This document shows, in pieces, positions 28,320-38,330 of a stretch of 64,000 nucleotides of DNA. Source of the DNA: DATFVA01 sp963771705 (GTDB taxonomy: Bacteria; Bacteroidota; Ignavibacteria; Ignavibacteriales; Ignavibacteriaceae). The stretch lies in NCBI GenBank assembly GCA_963771705.1, contig CAVYUP010000002.1, positions 124,001-188,000 of the forward strand, in the 5' to 3' direction. The notes beneath the pieces are model-generated. The model searched no databases, was not told the origin of the DNA, and saw only the letters and a program-made list of their open reading frames with translations. The number at the start of each line of letters is the position of its first letter. Position 1 is the stretch's first letter. The position numbers and the translations under genes are program-made.

Positions 28320-28775
28320 ATGAGAAAGTATATCATCGATGGAAATAATCTTATTGGTAAAATAAGCTCTCTTCAGAAACTGCAGAAGAGCGATAAACAG
28401 TCTGCGCGTGAAAAGCTCGCCTTCCTGATCGAGAGCTATTTCCGGGAAAAGAAAGCGAAAGTTTCGCTTCATTTTGATGGTTTTCAGAATACTCCTATAA
28501 AACTCTCCTCGGCAAAGATTATCTACTCTGAAAATAAAACTGCCGATGATAGAATTAAATCTGAAATATCGGCTTCTAAAAACCCAAAGCTTATAACCGT
28601 TGTTACCTCCGATAATAATCTTAAAGAATTTGCCAGGGTGTGCAGTGCCTCAGTGGTCTCCTCTGAGGAATTTGCCTCTGAACTCAGCAGAAGGAATGAT
28701 AAAGATGAAGAAGAACAGCGCATACGTGCCATGAGCGTTGAGGAATTCAAGAAAATATTTAATGTGAAAAAATAA
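28320..28775 (+). CDS. NYN-domain ribonuclease (YacP/Rae1-like)
   Basis: The 151-residue protein begins 'KYIIDGNNLIGKI', the D-G-N-N motif of the YacP-like NYN (PIN-fold) family, and continues with 'VSLHFDGF', 'IIYSENKTADDRIKSEI' (A-D-D acidic pair) and 'ITVVTSDNNLKEFA', which supply the metal-binding acidic residues. Bacillus Rae1 of this family cleaves mRNA on ribosomes; the same role here is inference. It lies two bases after lptD. Confidence 0.82.
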   Translation: MRKYIIDGNNLIGKISSLQKLQKSDKQSAREKLAFLIESYFREKKAKVSLHFDGFQNTPIKLSSAKIIYSENKTADDRIKSEISASKNPKLITVVTSDNNLKEFARVCSASVVSSEEFASELSRRNDKDEEEQRIRAMSVEEFKKIFNVKK

Positions 28776-28963
28776 TTTCGCTTTTCGCCTTTTTTTTATT
28801 CCCTTTTTCTAAATTATTTTATATTTTTTACCACAGACTCACAGTATTAGGAATCGCGCACCATTTATTAAAAATATAAAGATCTCACCTGAGGCCTTCT
28901 AATATATTGAGCAATTTAATCATATAATTAACCAGTCATCTTAAACTAAAAAAGCGAGGTGTT

Positions 28964-31243
28964 ATGACCAGGGAAATCTACAGGAAATACTCATTTCTTT
29001 TTATTTTACCAATGTTGTTGTTTTTTACAACAAGTTCTTATTCACAGATAGGAGATAATACAAAAATTGACCGCCTGCCTCAGGATGTTATAAATTCTTT
29101 TGTCCCTACCGACTCTCCTATAGACATTATAACTATCGAAGGATTCGATAATTTTAACCTGGGAGTTGATTTTGCTGAACCGCATATGTCGGCCAATCCT
29201 GCTAATCCTCTTGAATACTTTAATGCTTTCAATATAAATGGAGCACACAGAACGTATGATGGTCACGACTGGCTGGCTTCCACCCCGTCTTTCCAGACCT
29301 CTGTTGCGGGTGATCCTGTAACCGCTTATGACAGCCTTGGTAACCTCTTTTATATGCAGATGTGGGGTAATATATCAGGAGCCAAAGTTATTCGCTCAAC
29401 AGATAATGGACAAACCTGGACACCTGCCGTTAACGCTGTTTCCGGTGGCGATAAATGCTGGATGGCTGCAGATCAGACCAGTGGACCTTATGCTAATTAT
29501 GTTTATGCTACGATGACTAATCTAAGTTTCTCCGGTCATAACTTCGCGAGAAGTACAGATCACGGCGCTACATTTACACAGACCTTCTCAACCACTGCCT
29601 CTTCACTACCTGGTGCAATGCCTGCCGTGGGTCCAAATGTAATAAATGGAGATGTGCCGGGAGGTTGTGTATATTTTGTTACAAATGAAGGCAATTCTTT
29701 TGCCGCCACCTATAGATTTTTTCGCTCTACCGACGGTGGATCTACATTTTCATTCATGTCATCGCAGAATTTCGCAGGTTATGTCGGCACAAGCATAAAC
29801 GGAAGGAACTCTGTTCAGAATATGAGAACAAGACCGTATCCTTTCATAACAGCAGATAACAGTTATGGAACCTACAGAGGAAGACTTTACCTGGTCTATA
29901 CTACCAATACCCCTGCCGGTAATGGCAATAAACCGGATATTTTCTGCCGTTATTCCGACGACCAGGCTGCTACATGGTCCAGTGCGATTTTGGTTAATGA
30001 TGACGCGAATACAACCAGTAACAATCAGTGGCACCCTTCAGCATGGTGCGATAAAGAAACCGGACGGTTATTTATTAAATGGATGGATACCCGCGATACA
30101 CCAACATCTGACAGCGCATATATTTATGCCAGTTATTCGGATGACGGCGGACAGACATTCGCTCCTAATCAGAGAATATCAAATGTTAAGATGAAAATAA
30201 ACTGTGCAACTTGCGGCGGCGGCGGCACACCTAGATACCAGGGTGATTATGATGCGATAACCTCTGCCGGTAATATTTCAATGGCCGTCTGGACCGACTT
30301 CAGGAACGGAAATTTCGCCAGCTATACAGGCTATTTCCCTGATTTTGCTTTGCTTGCTTATCCCGGAACTAATTCAGTTGGTAATACGAATGATCAGACC
30401 GATTATACTATCGAAATTCCGGAAGTAACTCTGTTCGACGGAGAGGCAATGTTTACGGCTAACATCGATCCCGCTCCTGCTACGGGATCTTTTGATGTAA
30501 CCTTCGATCCTGGAAATTCTATTACTACATTCCCCGGCAGTATTACTATGACAGTTCATACTGTCGGTACTGTACCTAATGGAAATTATACAATTTCTGT
30601 TCAGGGTGAAGGAGTTACAGGTATCCCGGTCCATAGAAGAACGGTAACGCTTGAAGTTATTGATAATGTTCCTGTGGAACTGACCTCATTTACTGCGAAT
30701 ATGCAGAAAAATGATGTTATGTTAAGCTGGGTTACGGCTACTGAATTAAATAACAGTGGTTTTGAGATCCAGAGAAGTCTTAAGACGGAAAATTCGAAGG
30801 ATGTCTGGAATAAAATAGGTTTTATCCAGGGAAATGGCAGCAGTACTGAATCTCATGCATATTCATTTACTGATGGAAATATTGTTAAGCCTGGACATTA
30901 TTCATACAGGCTGAAACAAGTTGACTTCGACGGTAAGTATGCATATTCACCTGTTGCTGAGATTGATGTAAATAAACCTACCAGATATTATCTCAGTCAG
31001 AATTATCCGAATCCTTTCAACCCGACAACTACAATTGAGTTCTCAACTCCTGAAAGAAGTCATGTGTCTCTTAAGGTATATGACGTACTCGGAAACCAGG
31101 TGGCCAGTCTTGTTGACGGATGGATGGAATCCACAAATCATAAGGTGGTATTTAACGCAGCAAACCTTGCCAGCGGTATTTATTACTATACTCTTACTAC
31201 CGGCAATTTCACATCTACAAAGAAGTTGATCCTGCTTAAGTAA
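28964..31243 (+). CDS. Secreted sialidase-fold protein with T9SS sorting domain
   Basis: The 759-residue protein has a signal peptide ('FLFILPMLLFFTTSSYSQ'), a sialidase/BNR-like propeller over about residues 60-460 with Asp boxes such as 'STDNGQTW', 'STDHGATF', 'STDGGSTF' and 'SDDGGQTF', then a beta-sandwich, and the C-terminal module 'VPVELTSFTANMQKNDVMLSW', 'SQNYPNPFNPTTTIEFSTPE' and 'TSTKKLILLK' typical of T9SS type A sorting. It is predicted to be attached at the surface or released. The sialidase catalytic Arg triad could not be confirmed, so no enzyme activity is claimed. AAGCGAGG precedes ATG 28964. Confidence 0.85.
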   Translation: MTREIYRKYSFLFILPMLLFFTTSSYSQIGDNTKIDRLPQDVINSFVPTDSPIDIITIEGFDNFNLGVDFAEPHMSANPANPLEYFNAFNINGAHRTYDGHDWLASTPSFQTSVAGDPVTAYDSLGNLFYMQMWGNISGAKVIRSTDNGQTWTPAVNAVSGGDKCWMAADQTSGPYANYVYATMTNLSFSGHNFARSTDHGATFTQTFSTTASSLPGAMPAVGPNVINGDVPGGCVYFVTNEGNSFAATYRFFRSTDGGSTFSFMSSQNFAGYVGTSINGRNSVQNMRTRPYPFITADNSYGTYRGRLYLVYTTNTPAGNGNKPDIFCRYSDDQAATWSSAILVNDDANTTSNNQWHPSAWCDKETGRLFIKWMDTRDTPTSDSAYIYASYSDDGGQTFAPNQRISNVKMKINCATCGGGGTPRYQGDYDAITSAGNISMAVWTDFRNGNFASYTGYFPDFALLAYPGTNSVGNTNDQTDYTIEIPEVTLFDGEAMFTANIDPAPATGSFDVTFDPGNSITTFPGSITMTVHTVGTVPNGNYTISVQGEGVTGIPVHRRTVTLEVIDNVPVELTSFTANMQKNDVMLSWVTATELNNSGFEIQRSLKTENSKDVWNKIGFIQGNGSSTESHAYSFTDGNIVKPGHYSYRLKQVDFDGKYAYSPVAEIDVNKPTRYYLSQNYPNPFNPTTTIEFSTPERSHVSLKVYDVLGNQVASLVDGWMESTNHKVVFNAANLASGIYYYTLTTGNFTSTKKLILLK

Positions 31244-31264
31244 GCAAATAGAGAGTTCAATAAA

Positions 31265-31299
31265 AAAAAGGCTGTCTGAATAAGGCAGCCTTTTTCTTT
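31265..31299. terminator. Bidirectional intrinsic terminator
   Basis: AAAAAGGCTG (31265-31274) and CAGCCTTTTT (31286-31295) form a 10-bp stem with T-runs on both strands. It lies between the convergent T9SS cargo gene and the membrane-protein gene and could serve both. Confidence 0.85.
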
Positions 31300-31332
31300 C
31301 TCCAGGAAGGAGTAGAGATCCTAAAACCTGTA

Positions 31333-32064
31333 CTATAATGCTGTTTGAAAATTCAGAACAACTGACGTTGGTAGTTCAGCTTTATTCTGAAGTCCTACAG
31401 AAACATTCCAGCTTAAATCCGTATCAAGGTTTTTATTATATGCCGAAACGAGCCTTACAGCATTTATAGCGCTGGCTATACGGTTCACAATAAGTGCGCC
31501 TACTACAAACCTGATGTCATTAAAAGTCTGTTCACTGGAAGTCCACATTCCCCGGTAAGTTTTCCTCTGCTCGGGTGTCGGCCAGTTCCAGTAATGAGTC
31601 TCTGCACTATACATCGCGCTGAAGTCACGGTTCAAAGCCTGTTCTTCATTAAACTGGTCTATGTTCGTATAGTCTCCAATTGTAGCGTAGAAGTCTGCGT
31701 TCTTGCCGGAAGAGCTGACACCGCCGTTGGTGATAGCATAGGCCTGGTATCTGTCTTTCTCCCAGTTGGCATAGGTATTCATTCCTATGAAGATGCCCCA
31801 GAGAGCGCCTTCTGCTATGGTAAAATATTTTCCGCTTGAGTACCCGTCGGCGTACAACTCACCCATTCCTGGAAGAAGGAGGGAATAGATGATTGCCAGA
31901 CCGGGATTCTTCTTGGTTCTCTCAGCTGGTAATGTTATGTCCGGGGACTGACTTTTAAGATTTTCTTTAACTATGTTTTTTAATTCCAGAGTGGACTTGG
32001 GACTTGAAACCTGGGCAAATGTTAGAGATGTAATGAAAAGAAGAGCTAAAAGGGAATATTTCAT
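31333..32064 (-). CDS. Exported/membrane protein, DUF5683-like
   Basis: The 243-residue protein has a signal peptide ('LLALLFITSLTFAQ') and a central region 'KKNPGLAIIYSLLLPGMGELYADGYSSGKYF', here read as the motif 'LLPGMGELYADGY', typical of small Bacteroidota membrane proteins annotated as DUF5683. Two or three hydrophobic segments follow ('IAEGALWGIFIGMN', 'FVVGALIVNRIASAINAVRL'). The function is unknown. It lies 24 bases downstream of mtaB on the same strand and probably ends that transcript at the bidirectional terminator. Confidence 0.6.
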   Translation of the reverse strand: MKYSLLALLFITSLTFAQVSSPKSTLELKNIVKENLKSQSPDITLPAERTKKNPGLAIIYSLLLPGMGELYADGYSSGKYFTIAEGALWGIFIGMNTYANWEKDRYQAYAITNGGVSSSGKNADFYATIGDYTNIDQFNEEQALNRDFSAMYSAETHYWNWPTPEQRKTYRGMWTSSEQTFNDIRFVVGALIVNRIASAINAVRLVSAYNKNLDTDLSWNVSVGLQNKAELPTSVVLNFQTAL

Positions 32065-32088
32065 AATTTTTTAATTTTAATTTTATAA

Positions 32089-33414
32089 TTAAGATGCTAA
32101 TGAGTCAACTGATTTTTTCATCGCTGTTATTTTTCCTGTGCAGCAGGATTCTAAAGCTTTAGTGATCTTAACAGTCTGTAGAGTATTAATAATGTCCGGG
32201 TTATAAGGCACAGCCGCCCTGATATAATTTGATGAAAATCCCTTCATAATGCCGTCGTGATTCTCAGCTTCAAAAAGAACCTCTAAAGTTTTACCAATAT
32301 TATTATTATAGAAAAGATTTTTCTTCCTTGTGCTGAGTTCCCGGAGCATGCTGTTTCTTCTCTTCCTTTCAAATACATCCACCTGCTCAGGAATTTCAGC
32401 AGCCGGTGTCCCCGGCCTTTCTGAGTATGTGAATACATGCAGATAAGAGATTTCAAGATCCCTTAAAAAATTATAACTGCTCATAAACTCTTCTTCAGTT
32501 TCACCTGGGAAGCCAGTAATAACATCTACCCCGATCCCGGCATCGGGAATAGTATCGTTAACCTTATCTATCAGTCTCTTATAATCCTCAGCTTTGTAGC
32601 GCCGCCTCATCTGTTTTAATATACGTGGATTTCCGCTCTGAAGGGGAATGTGGAAATGTCTGCACATTTTTTCATTAGAAGCAGTCAGTTGAATAATTTC
32701 ATCACTTAAAAGGTTAGGTTCTATTGAACTTACTCTTATCCTGAAATCGCCTGGTATTTCCACCATCCTGAGAAGAAGATGATAGAGATCGGTTTTGTAC
32801 TGCCCGCCGTAGTCGCCTACGTTTACACCCGTTAGTATGATCTCTTTATATCCCTCATCAAGCAGAGATCTGAATTCTTTTATTACCGCTCCGGGCTCCA
32901 TACTTCTGCTTAGTCCCCGTGCCTTCGGGATCGTGCAGAATGAACACTTGTAATCGCACCCGTCCTGAATCTTAAGGTATGCTCTTGTTCTGCTGTCTGC
33001 TTCCGTTGAGTGAGCGGGACCGAATTCGTTTATATCATCGTTCGGAGATACGGAAATACAGGCCAGGTCTCTTTTTTCAAATCCATTCAGGATATCGAAC
33101 AGTTTGAATTTCTCCTGTGTTCCGAGTACAGCATCAACTCCCTCTATTGCAGAAATCTCTTCCGGGCGGAGCTGGGCGTAGCATCCGGTAACGACGATAA
33201 ATGCTTCGGGATTCTGACGAAGTGCTCTTCTTACAAGCTGGCGGCATTCCTTCTCGGCATTTTCTGTAACGGTGCAGGTATTAAAAACGTATACATCAGC
33301 CTGCTCCTTGAAATCGACTATATCAAATCCCTTTGCAAGGAACTGGTTTCCGATAGTAGATGTCTCTGAAAAATTTAATTTACAACCGAGGGTATGTAAC
33401 GCTACTTTGTTCAC
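32089..33414 (-). CDS. mtaB: tRNA t6A37 methylthiotransferase MtaB
   Basis: This radical SAM enzyme adds a methylthio group to t6A37 of certain tRNAs. The 441-residue protein has the UPF0004 N-terminal domain with cluster cysteines in 'LGCKLN', 'NTCTVTENAEKECRQ' and 'VTGCYAQL', and the radical SAM motif 'CDYKCSFCTIP' (C-x3-C-x2-C). The 'MNKVALHTLGCKLNFSE' start is typical of MtaB rather than MiaB or RimO. The start is a GTG at 33414 with no clear Shine-Dalgarno. A terminator lies just upstream, after rpsA, so it may have its own promoter or depend on readthrough. Confidence 0.93.
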   Translation of the reverse strand: MNKVALHTLGCKLNFSETSTIGNQFLAKGFDIVDFKEQADVYVFNTCTVTENAEKECRQLVRRALRQNPEAFIVVTGCYAQLRPEEISAIEGVDAVLGTQEKFKLFDILNGFEKRDLACISVSPNDDINEFGPAHSTEADSRTRAYLKIQDGCDYKCSFCTIPKARGLSRSMEPGAVIKEFRSLLDEGYKEIILTGVNVGDYGGQYKTDLYHLLLRMVEIPGDFRIRVSSIEPNLLSDEIIQLTASNEKMCRHFHIPLQSGNPRILKQMRRRYKAEDYKRLIDKVNDTIPDAGIGVDVITGFPGETEEEFMSSYNFLRDLEISYLHVFTYSERPGTPAAEIPEQVDVFERKRRNSMLRELSTRKKNLFYNNNIGKTLEVLFEAENHDGIMKGFSSNYIRAAVPYNPDIINTLQTVKITKALESCCTGKITAMKKSVDSLAS

Positions 33415-33434
33415 AAATTGCTTATTCTTATTTA

Positions 33435-33466
33435 AAATTAAAAGAGCGGGAGGTAATTCCCGCTCT
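33435..33466 (-). terminator. Intrinsic terminator after rpsA
   Basis: On the minus strand AGAGCGGGA-ATTACC-TCCCGCTCT forms a 9-bp stem followed by TTTAATTTT. It lies 20 bases after the rpsA stop and about 22 bases before the mtaB start. Confidence 0.8.
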
Positions 33467-33486
33467 GTAATAATCCGGAAATTCTA

Positions 33487-35307
33487 TTAAGAATTATCCT
33501 GCTTGCCTGAACGCTGATCGTCGGGGAGTTCGAAGATCGGGAAATCTGAAGAGTCGATGGCACCCGTTTCAGCATTCATTACCTCTTCAACCGAAACTCT
33601 GTCGAGCTTGTGTTTATCAAGGTATTCTCTTATTTCCTGCTCTGATTTTTCCTTCAGGGCGGCTATTGTACTGAGAACAATCTTTTTGTTCTCTTTGTCG
33701 AATTCAATAACCTTCAGAGGAATAACATCGTCAACAGGGAAGTGGTTGGCAATATTTTTTATTTTATTTGTAGCCAGCTGGTTTGTCGGTACGAAACCGT
33801 CAACTTTTTCCGGCAGTTCAGCTATTAAGCCTTTTTCAATAATTCTTACAACTTTGCCTTCGGTAATGGTACCGACGTTGTAATCTTTCTCGAAAGCATT
33901 CCATGGGTTCTCCTGAACCTGTTTGTGACCGAGTGATATTTTTCTCTGGTCAACATCAACTCCGAGTACTATTACATCAAGCTTTTCGCCTTTCTTGACA
34001 ACTTCACCGGGGTGACGGATTTTTTTGGTCCAGCTCAGGTCAGAGATATGTACGAGACCGTCTACTCCGGGCTCAAGTTCAACAAATACTCCGAAGTTTG
34101 TCAGGTTCCTGGCAATACCTGAATGCTGCGATCCTACCGGGTATTTCTGCATAAGCGATTCCCATGGATCCGGCTCAAGCTGCTTGATGCCGAGGGATAT
34201 CTTCTTCTCGTCTTTATCGAGACTGAGGATAACAGCTTCAATTATCTGTCCCATAGCAACAACCTGTGAAGGATGCTTAATGTGCTGGGTCCAGCTCATT
34301 TCTGAATTGTGGATAAGACCTTCAATGCCTTTTTCAATCTCAATGAAAGCACCGTAATCTGTAAGTGAAACAACTCTGCCTGAAACCTTATCTCCAACTT
34401 TGTATTTTTCTTCGATATTTTCCCATGGATGGGGGAGGAGTTTCTTAAGACTTAAAGATATTCTCTTCTTCTCTTCATCAAAGTCGGTAACAACTACTTT
34501 TATAGTCTGATCAAGTTTAACAACTTCATTAGGATGATTGATTCTGCCCCAGCTGAGATCGGTGATGTGTATTAAACCATCTACTCCGCCGAGATCAACG
34601 AATACACCAAAATCGGTGATTGCTTTAACTGTACCTTCAAGTATCTGACCTCTTTCAAGGCTCTCAAGAATTGCGTTTCTCTGGTCGGCAATTTCTTCTT
34701 CAACGAGAACTTTATGCGAAACAACTACGTTCTCTGTCGGTATATTCACCTTAACAACTTTGAAATCCATAGTCTGCCCGACGAATGCATCAAAATCCCT
34801 GATGGGACGAATATCGATCTGTGAACCCGGTAGGAACGCTTCCATTCCCATAAGGTCTACAACCATACCGCCCTTGATTCGTTTGATGATCTTACCCTGA
34901 AGTATTTCACCTGTTTCATGAGCATTTACAACTTTCTCCCATATCCTCAGGAAGTCTGCTCTCTGTTTGCTTAATACAAGGTTCCCTTCCTGGTCTTCAA
35001 CACTTTCAAGGACAACCTCAACTTCGTTTCCTATCTTGATCTCTTCGTCTTCGCGGAACTCATTCTTAGGTATCGAACCTTCTGATTTGAACCCGACGTC
35101 GATAATAACATTGTCGCCCTGGATTTTAACGATTTTACCTTTTACAAGTTCACCTTCTTTAACATCTCTGAAAGAGTCTGCATAAAGCCTGGCAAGAGTA
35201 AGAAACTCTTCCTGTGAGTATTCTTCATTCTCAAAGTTTCTTTTTGCTTTTTCGTAATCGTTAGCAGTTACCACACCTCTGGTCTTCTCTTTTGTCTCTT
35301 CGGACAT
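33487..35307 (-). CDS. rpsA: 30S ribosomal protein S1
   Basis: S1 binds mRNA on the small ribosomal subunit and aids initiation. The 606-residue protein contains six S1 (OB-fold) repeats; visible copies include 'GELVKGKIVKIQGDNVIIDVG', 'GTVKAITDFGVFVDLGGVDGL', 'GRVVSLTDYGAFIEIEKGIEGL' and 'IARNLTNFGVFVELEPGVDGL' (each shown only in part: 'DFGVFVDLGGVDGLIHITDLSW' is one core). A 45-residue acidic/basic N-terminal extension precedes the first repeat. AGGAGG lies 5 bases before ATG 35307, a strong site. cmk lies upstream, the well-known cmk-rpsA pair, and a terminator follows. Confidence 0.96.
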   Translation of the reverse strand: MSEETKEKTRGVVTANDYEKAKRNFENEEYSQEEFLTLARLYADSFRDVKEGELVKGKIVKIQGDNVIIDVGFKSEGSIPKNEFREDEEIKIGNEVEVVLESVEDQEGNLVLSKQRADFLRIWEKVVNAHETGEILQGKIIKRIKGGMVVDLMGMEAFLPGSQIDIRPIRDFDAFVGQTMDFKVVKVNIPTENVVVSHKVLVEEEIADQRNAILESLERGQILEGTVKAITDFGVFVDLGGVDGLIHITDLSWGRINHPNEVVKLDQTIKVVVTDFDEEKKRISLSLKKLLPHPWENIEEKYKVGDKVSGRVVSLTDYGAFIEIEKGIEGLIHNSEMSWTQHIKHPSQVVAMGQIIEAVILSLDKDEKKISLGIKQLEPDPWESLMQKYPVGSQHSGIARNLTNFGVFVELEPGVDGLVHISDLSWTKKIRHPGEVVKKGEKLDVIVLGVDVDQRKISLGHKQVQENPWNAFEKDYNVGTITEGKVVRIIEKGLIAELPEKVDGFVPTNQLATNKIKNIANHFPVDDVIPLKVIEFDKENKKIVLSTIAALKEKSEQEIREYLDKHKLDRVSVEEVMNAETGAIDSSDFPIFELPDDQRSGKQDNS

Positions 35308-35399
35308 TAATCCTCCTGAAATAAATAATTTTCTGCAGCTGCATGTTCCAAGTCATCTGAATAAACATCGCCGCAAATATTTAATTGAACATTATTTGA

Positions 35400-36086
35400 T
35401 TATGATGACTTAATAAACTTTTCTTTTTTCCTGACTTCTTTCAGGATAAGCTGAACCTGTTCTTCAATTGTAACTGCCGAGGTATCTATCTGGATGGCAT
35501 CATCAGCTTTTAGGAGGGGACTGACTTCCCGTGTGGAATCAATCCTGTCTCTCTGTTCCAGGTTCTCTTTAATATTTTCAACAGGGATATCAATCCCTTT
35601 ACTCTTGTATTCTTTTACTCTTCTTTCAACCCGCTGATCTATTGTCGCGGTTAAGAATATTTTAACATCTGCATCCGGGAAAACTACCGTGCCGATATCC
35701 CGGCCTTCCATTACTACTCCCGTATTGCCTGACGCGTATTCTTTCTGCTTACTTACCAGCGCTTTTCTTACACCTTCAATTTTACTCACATTGCTTACTT
35801 TTGTATTTACTTCGTAAGATCTCAGTTCTTCGGTTATATCTGTGCCGTCAGCAATAACTTGAGTAAATCCTTTTTCAAAATTCAGCTTCAGATCAACAGA
35901 TTCTGCAAGCTGCGTAATCTCTTTCTCGTTTTCTAATTTTTTTTTTATAGATAAAAAAGTAACAGCTCTGTACATAGCTCCTGTATCTATGTAGAGATAG
36001 CCCAGATTTTGCGCAACAAGCTTGGCGGAAGTGCTTTTACCACTTCCTGCAGGACCATCGATCGCGACAATTAAATTTTTGGACAT
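35400..36086 (-). CDS. cmk: Cytidylate kinase
   Basis: Phosphorylates CMP and dCMP. The 228-residue protein shows Walker A 'IDGPAGSGKSTSAKLVAQNL', the nucleotide-binding 'DTGAMYRAVTF', 'VVMEGRDIGTVVFPDADVKIFLTA' with the R-D-I-G-T motif, and the lid 'QRDRIDSTREVSPL'. All conserved residues are present and length is normal. It lies between dnaX and rpsA on the minus strand; cmk-rpsA adjacency is common in bacteria. Confidence 0.96.
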   Translation of the reverse strand: MSKNLIVAIDGPAGSGKSTSAKLVAQNLGYLYIDTGAMYRAVTFLSIKKKLENEKEITQLAESVDLKLNFEKGFTQVIADGTDITEELRSYEVNTKVSNVSKIEGVRKALVSKQKEYASGNTGVVMEGRDIGTVVFPDADVKIFLTATIDQRVERRVKEYKSKGIDIPVENIKENLEQRDRIDSTREVSPLLKADDAIQIDTSAVTIEEQVQLILKEVRKKEKFIKSS

Positions 36087-36177
36087 TTACTAAAATACAC
36101 ATAATCATAATATTTATCAAAAAAGTTAAAACGGGAAATTAGCGGGGAAGTGATGAAATTGGCCTGTTTTCAATACT

Positions 36178-37815
36178 TTATTCAATCATTTCTCCCCCCA
36201 GCTCCGTTATAATTGCCTTAACATAAGGGTCGCCGCTGTGATCAGTCTCTTTCGTGATTTTAAGCTGCTTTTTATCTTTTCCGGATGTGTCGCTGAGCTT
36301 AACTGTTAAATTCAGTTTTTTCCCGAAATATTCCAGGGTTTTTTTGGAAATATAATCTTTATCATTTTCCACGATGTTCCGGGCATGAGGATCTGACGAA
36401 ATAATTTCCAGGTTATTGGAGTTAAGATCTGAAATTTCAACGCTGTTCAAAAAAGGACCTAAAATCAGGGCCTTTTCTTTCATTACTATATCAACAAAAC
36501 CGCCCCATTGGTCCTTCACCCGGTTAATGTCTATTGTTGATGGGGTCTCAGATTTAGGTGATTTGGCCTGAACTTCCTGCTTTTTTACAGTTTCCTTTAC
36601 TGCTTTTTCACGGGGCGCCGGAGCAGTTTTCGGGGGATAATTAATTTTGAAAGTGGGGGATTCGGTGTTCTTTACTTCAGGACTTTTTTTTTCACCGAGT
36701 CCGTTTATTATGCCCGATATCGTCGCTGATTTTTCTAGTCCTACAAGATGGCTCAAAGATATTTCAACTTTAAGCTTCTGATTTTGCGAGAATCTTAGCT
36801 CCTGCCTGGTCTTGTTCAGAAAATTCAGAAGTCTAAGTATGTCTCCTTCAGTGAAACTGTCCAGGTAGTTAATATATTTCTCCCTGTAAACTTCGGCCGT
36901 TTCAATTAGTTCAGTTCTTTCGGTCAGAATAACTGTTAGTATATTCCTGAAATGCTCAGTTAGTCCGTCAATAAAGTCCACAAAATCCCAGCCGTTTTCA
37001 TACAGTATTTTTGTTACTTCAAAAACAGCCTTAAAATTTTTCTCAAGTACTGCATCCGATATCGTAAAGAATAAATCATCGTCAACCAGGTTAAGCATTT
37101 GTGATACAGTAGAAGAGTCTATTTTATTTCCGCAGAATGAAACCACCTGGTCGAAATAACTCTCCGCATCCCTCAGCGCGCCGTCGGCTTTGCGGGCAAT
37201 TATTGTGAGGGTTTTATCATCTATCTCTATCTTTTCTTCTTTAGCTATCTTACCCAGAAGTTCCTTGATGGTGTTCATCTGGATTCGCCTGAAGTCGAAC
37301 CTCTGGCACCTTGAAATAATAGTCAGAGGAACTTTATGAACATCCGTTGTTGCGAAAATGAAGATCGTATGTCCGGGCGGTTCTTCCAGCGTCTTAAGAA
37401 AAGCGTTGAAGGATTCGCGCGTCAGCATGTGAACTTCATCTATAATATAAACCTTGTACCTGCCTTTTGTGGGCGCGTACTTAACTGATTCTCTGAGGGT
37501 CCTTATCTCGTCGATGCCGCGGTTGGAAGCTCCGTCGATCTCTATAATATCGAGCGATTGTGAATTGAGTATCGACTTGCACATTTCGCATTCGTTACAG
37601 GGCTCGGCGTCTTTTGGGTTAAGGCAGTTGAGAGTTTTTGCGAGGATCCTTGCGGTTGTTGTTTTGCCTACTCCGCGGGGACCTGTAAACAGATATGCGT
37701 GCGCAATACGGTTTGTTTTAATTGCGTTCTTCAGCGTTGCGGTTATGTGTTCCTGTCCTACCACATCACTGAATTTTTGGGGGCGCCATTTTCTCGCTGT
37801 TACTATATATGCCAT
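36178..37815 (-). CDS. dnaX: DNA polymerase III subunit gamma/tau
   Basis: The clamp-loader ATPase of the replisome. The 545-residue protein begins 'YIVTARKWRPQKFSDVVGQEH', has Walker A 'GPRGVGKTTTARILAK', a zinc site 'CLNPKDAEPCNECEMC', Walker B 'DEVHML' and sensor 1 'FATTDVHKVP'. After domain III (to about residue 370) comes a Lys/Pro/Glu-rich linker and a C-terminal tau-like domain. No obvious slippery site for the short gamma form was noticed. It precedes cmk and follows the fRMsr gene, gap 26 bases. Confidence 0.95.
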   Translation of the reverse strand: MAYIVTARKWRPQKFSDVVGQEHITATLKNAIKTNRIAHAYLFTGPRGVGKTTTARILAKTLNCLNPKDAEPCNECEMCKSILNSQSLDIIEIDGASNRGIDEIRTLRESVKYAPTKGRYKVYIIDEVHMLTRESFNAFLKTLEEPPGHTIFIFATTDVHKVPLTIISRCQRFDFRRIQMNTIKELLGKIAKEEKIEIDDKTLTIIARKADGALRDAESYFDQVVSFCGNKIDSSTVSQMLNLVDDDLFFTISDAVLEKNFKAVFEVTKILYENGWDFVDFIDGLTEHFRNILTVILTERTELIETAEVYREKYINYLDSFTEGDILRLLNFLNKTRQELRFSQNQKLKVEISLSHLVGLEKSATISGIINGLGEKKSPEVKNTESPTFKINYPPKTAPAPREKAVKETVKKQEVQAKSPKSETPSTIDINRVKDQWGGFVDIVMKEKALILGPFLNSVEISDLNSNNLEIISSDPHARNIVENDKDYISKKTLEYFGKKLNLTVKLSDTSGKDKKQLKITKETDHSGDPYVKAIITELGGEMIE

Positions 37816-37841
37816 CAGGATAAAATTATTTGCTGATTGTT

Positions 37842-38330
37842 CTAAATTATTTCAGAGGAGAGAAACCTGCAGTATTCCTCTAAATATTTTTGGTCAAGTT
37901 CATTAAAAGATCCCACGTTCCTGCTGTCAAGATCAAGTACACCGTATAAATCATTCCCTTTTAAGATAGGTATTACTATCTCTGATCTTGATTCAGGATC
38001 GCAGGCAATATGTCCCGGGAACTGATCCACATCTTCAACTATTAACGATTCTCTTTTCTCTGCCGCAGTACCGCAGACGCCTTTCCCGATATCTATGATT
38101 GTGCACGCAACCTTTCCCTGGAAGGGACCGAGATACAGCTTCTTCCCGTCAAATAGATAAAATCCTGCCCAGCTTATTTTGTCGAACGTCTGTTTCAAAG
38201 CTGCCGTAAAATTCGACAGGTTTGATAGGATGTTCTCTTCTTTGTTAAGAAGCGATTTAAGCTGCTTGCTGAGCAGACTATATTTTTCATCCGCAGAGAG
38301 TTCATTATTTATTTTCAATGTTTCCGACAT
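37842..38330 (-). CDS. msrC: Free methionine-(R)-sulfoxide reductase, GAF domain
   Basis: The 162-residue GAF-fold protein matches fRMsr, which repairs free oxidised methionine using thioredoxin. Conserved blocks are 'NISWAGFYLFDG'-like 'KISWAGFYLFDGKKLYLGPF', 'KVACTIIDIGKGVCGTAA' and 'HIACDPESRSEIVIPI', with the three cysteines in the expected positions. Its ATG follows the lon stop with no gap (TAA then ATG), so translation is likely coupled to lon; both are protein/oxidative quality-control functions. Confidence 0.9.
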   Translation of the reverse strand: MSETLKINNELSADEKYSLLSKQLKSLLNKEENILSNLSNFTAALKQTFDKISWAGFYLFDGKKLYLGPFQGKVACTIIDIGKGVCGTAAEKRESLIVEDVDQFPGHIACDPESRSEIVIPILKGNDLYGVLDLDSRNVGSFNELDQKYLEEYCRFLSSEII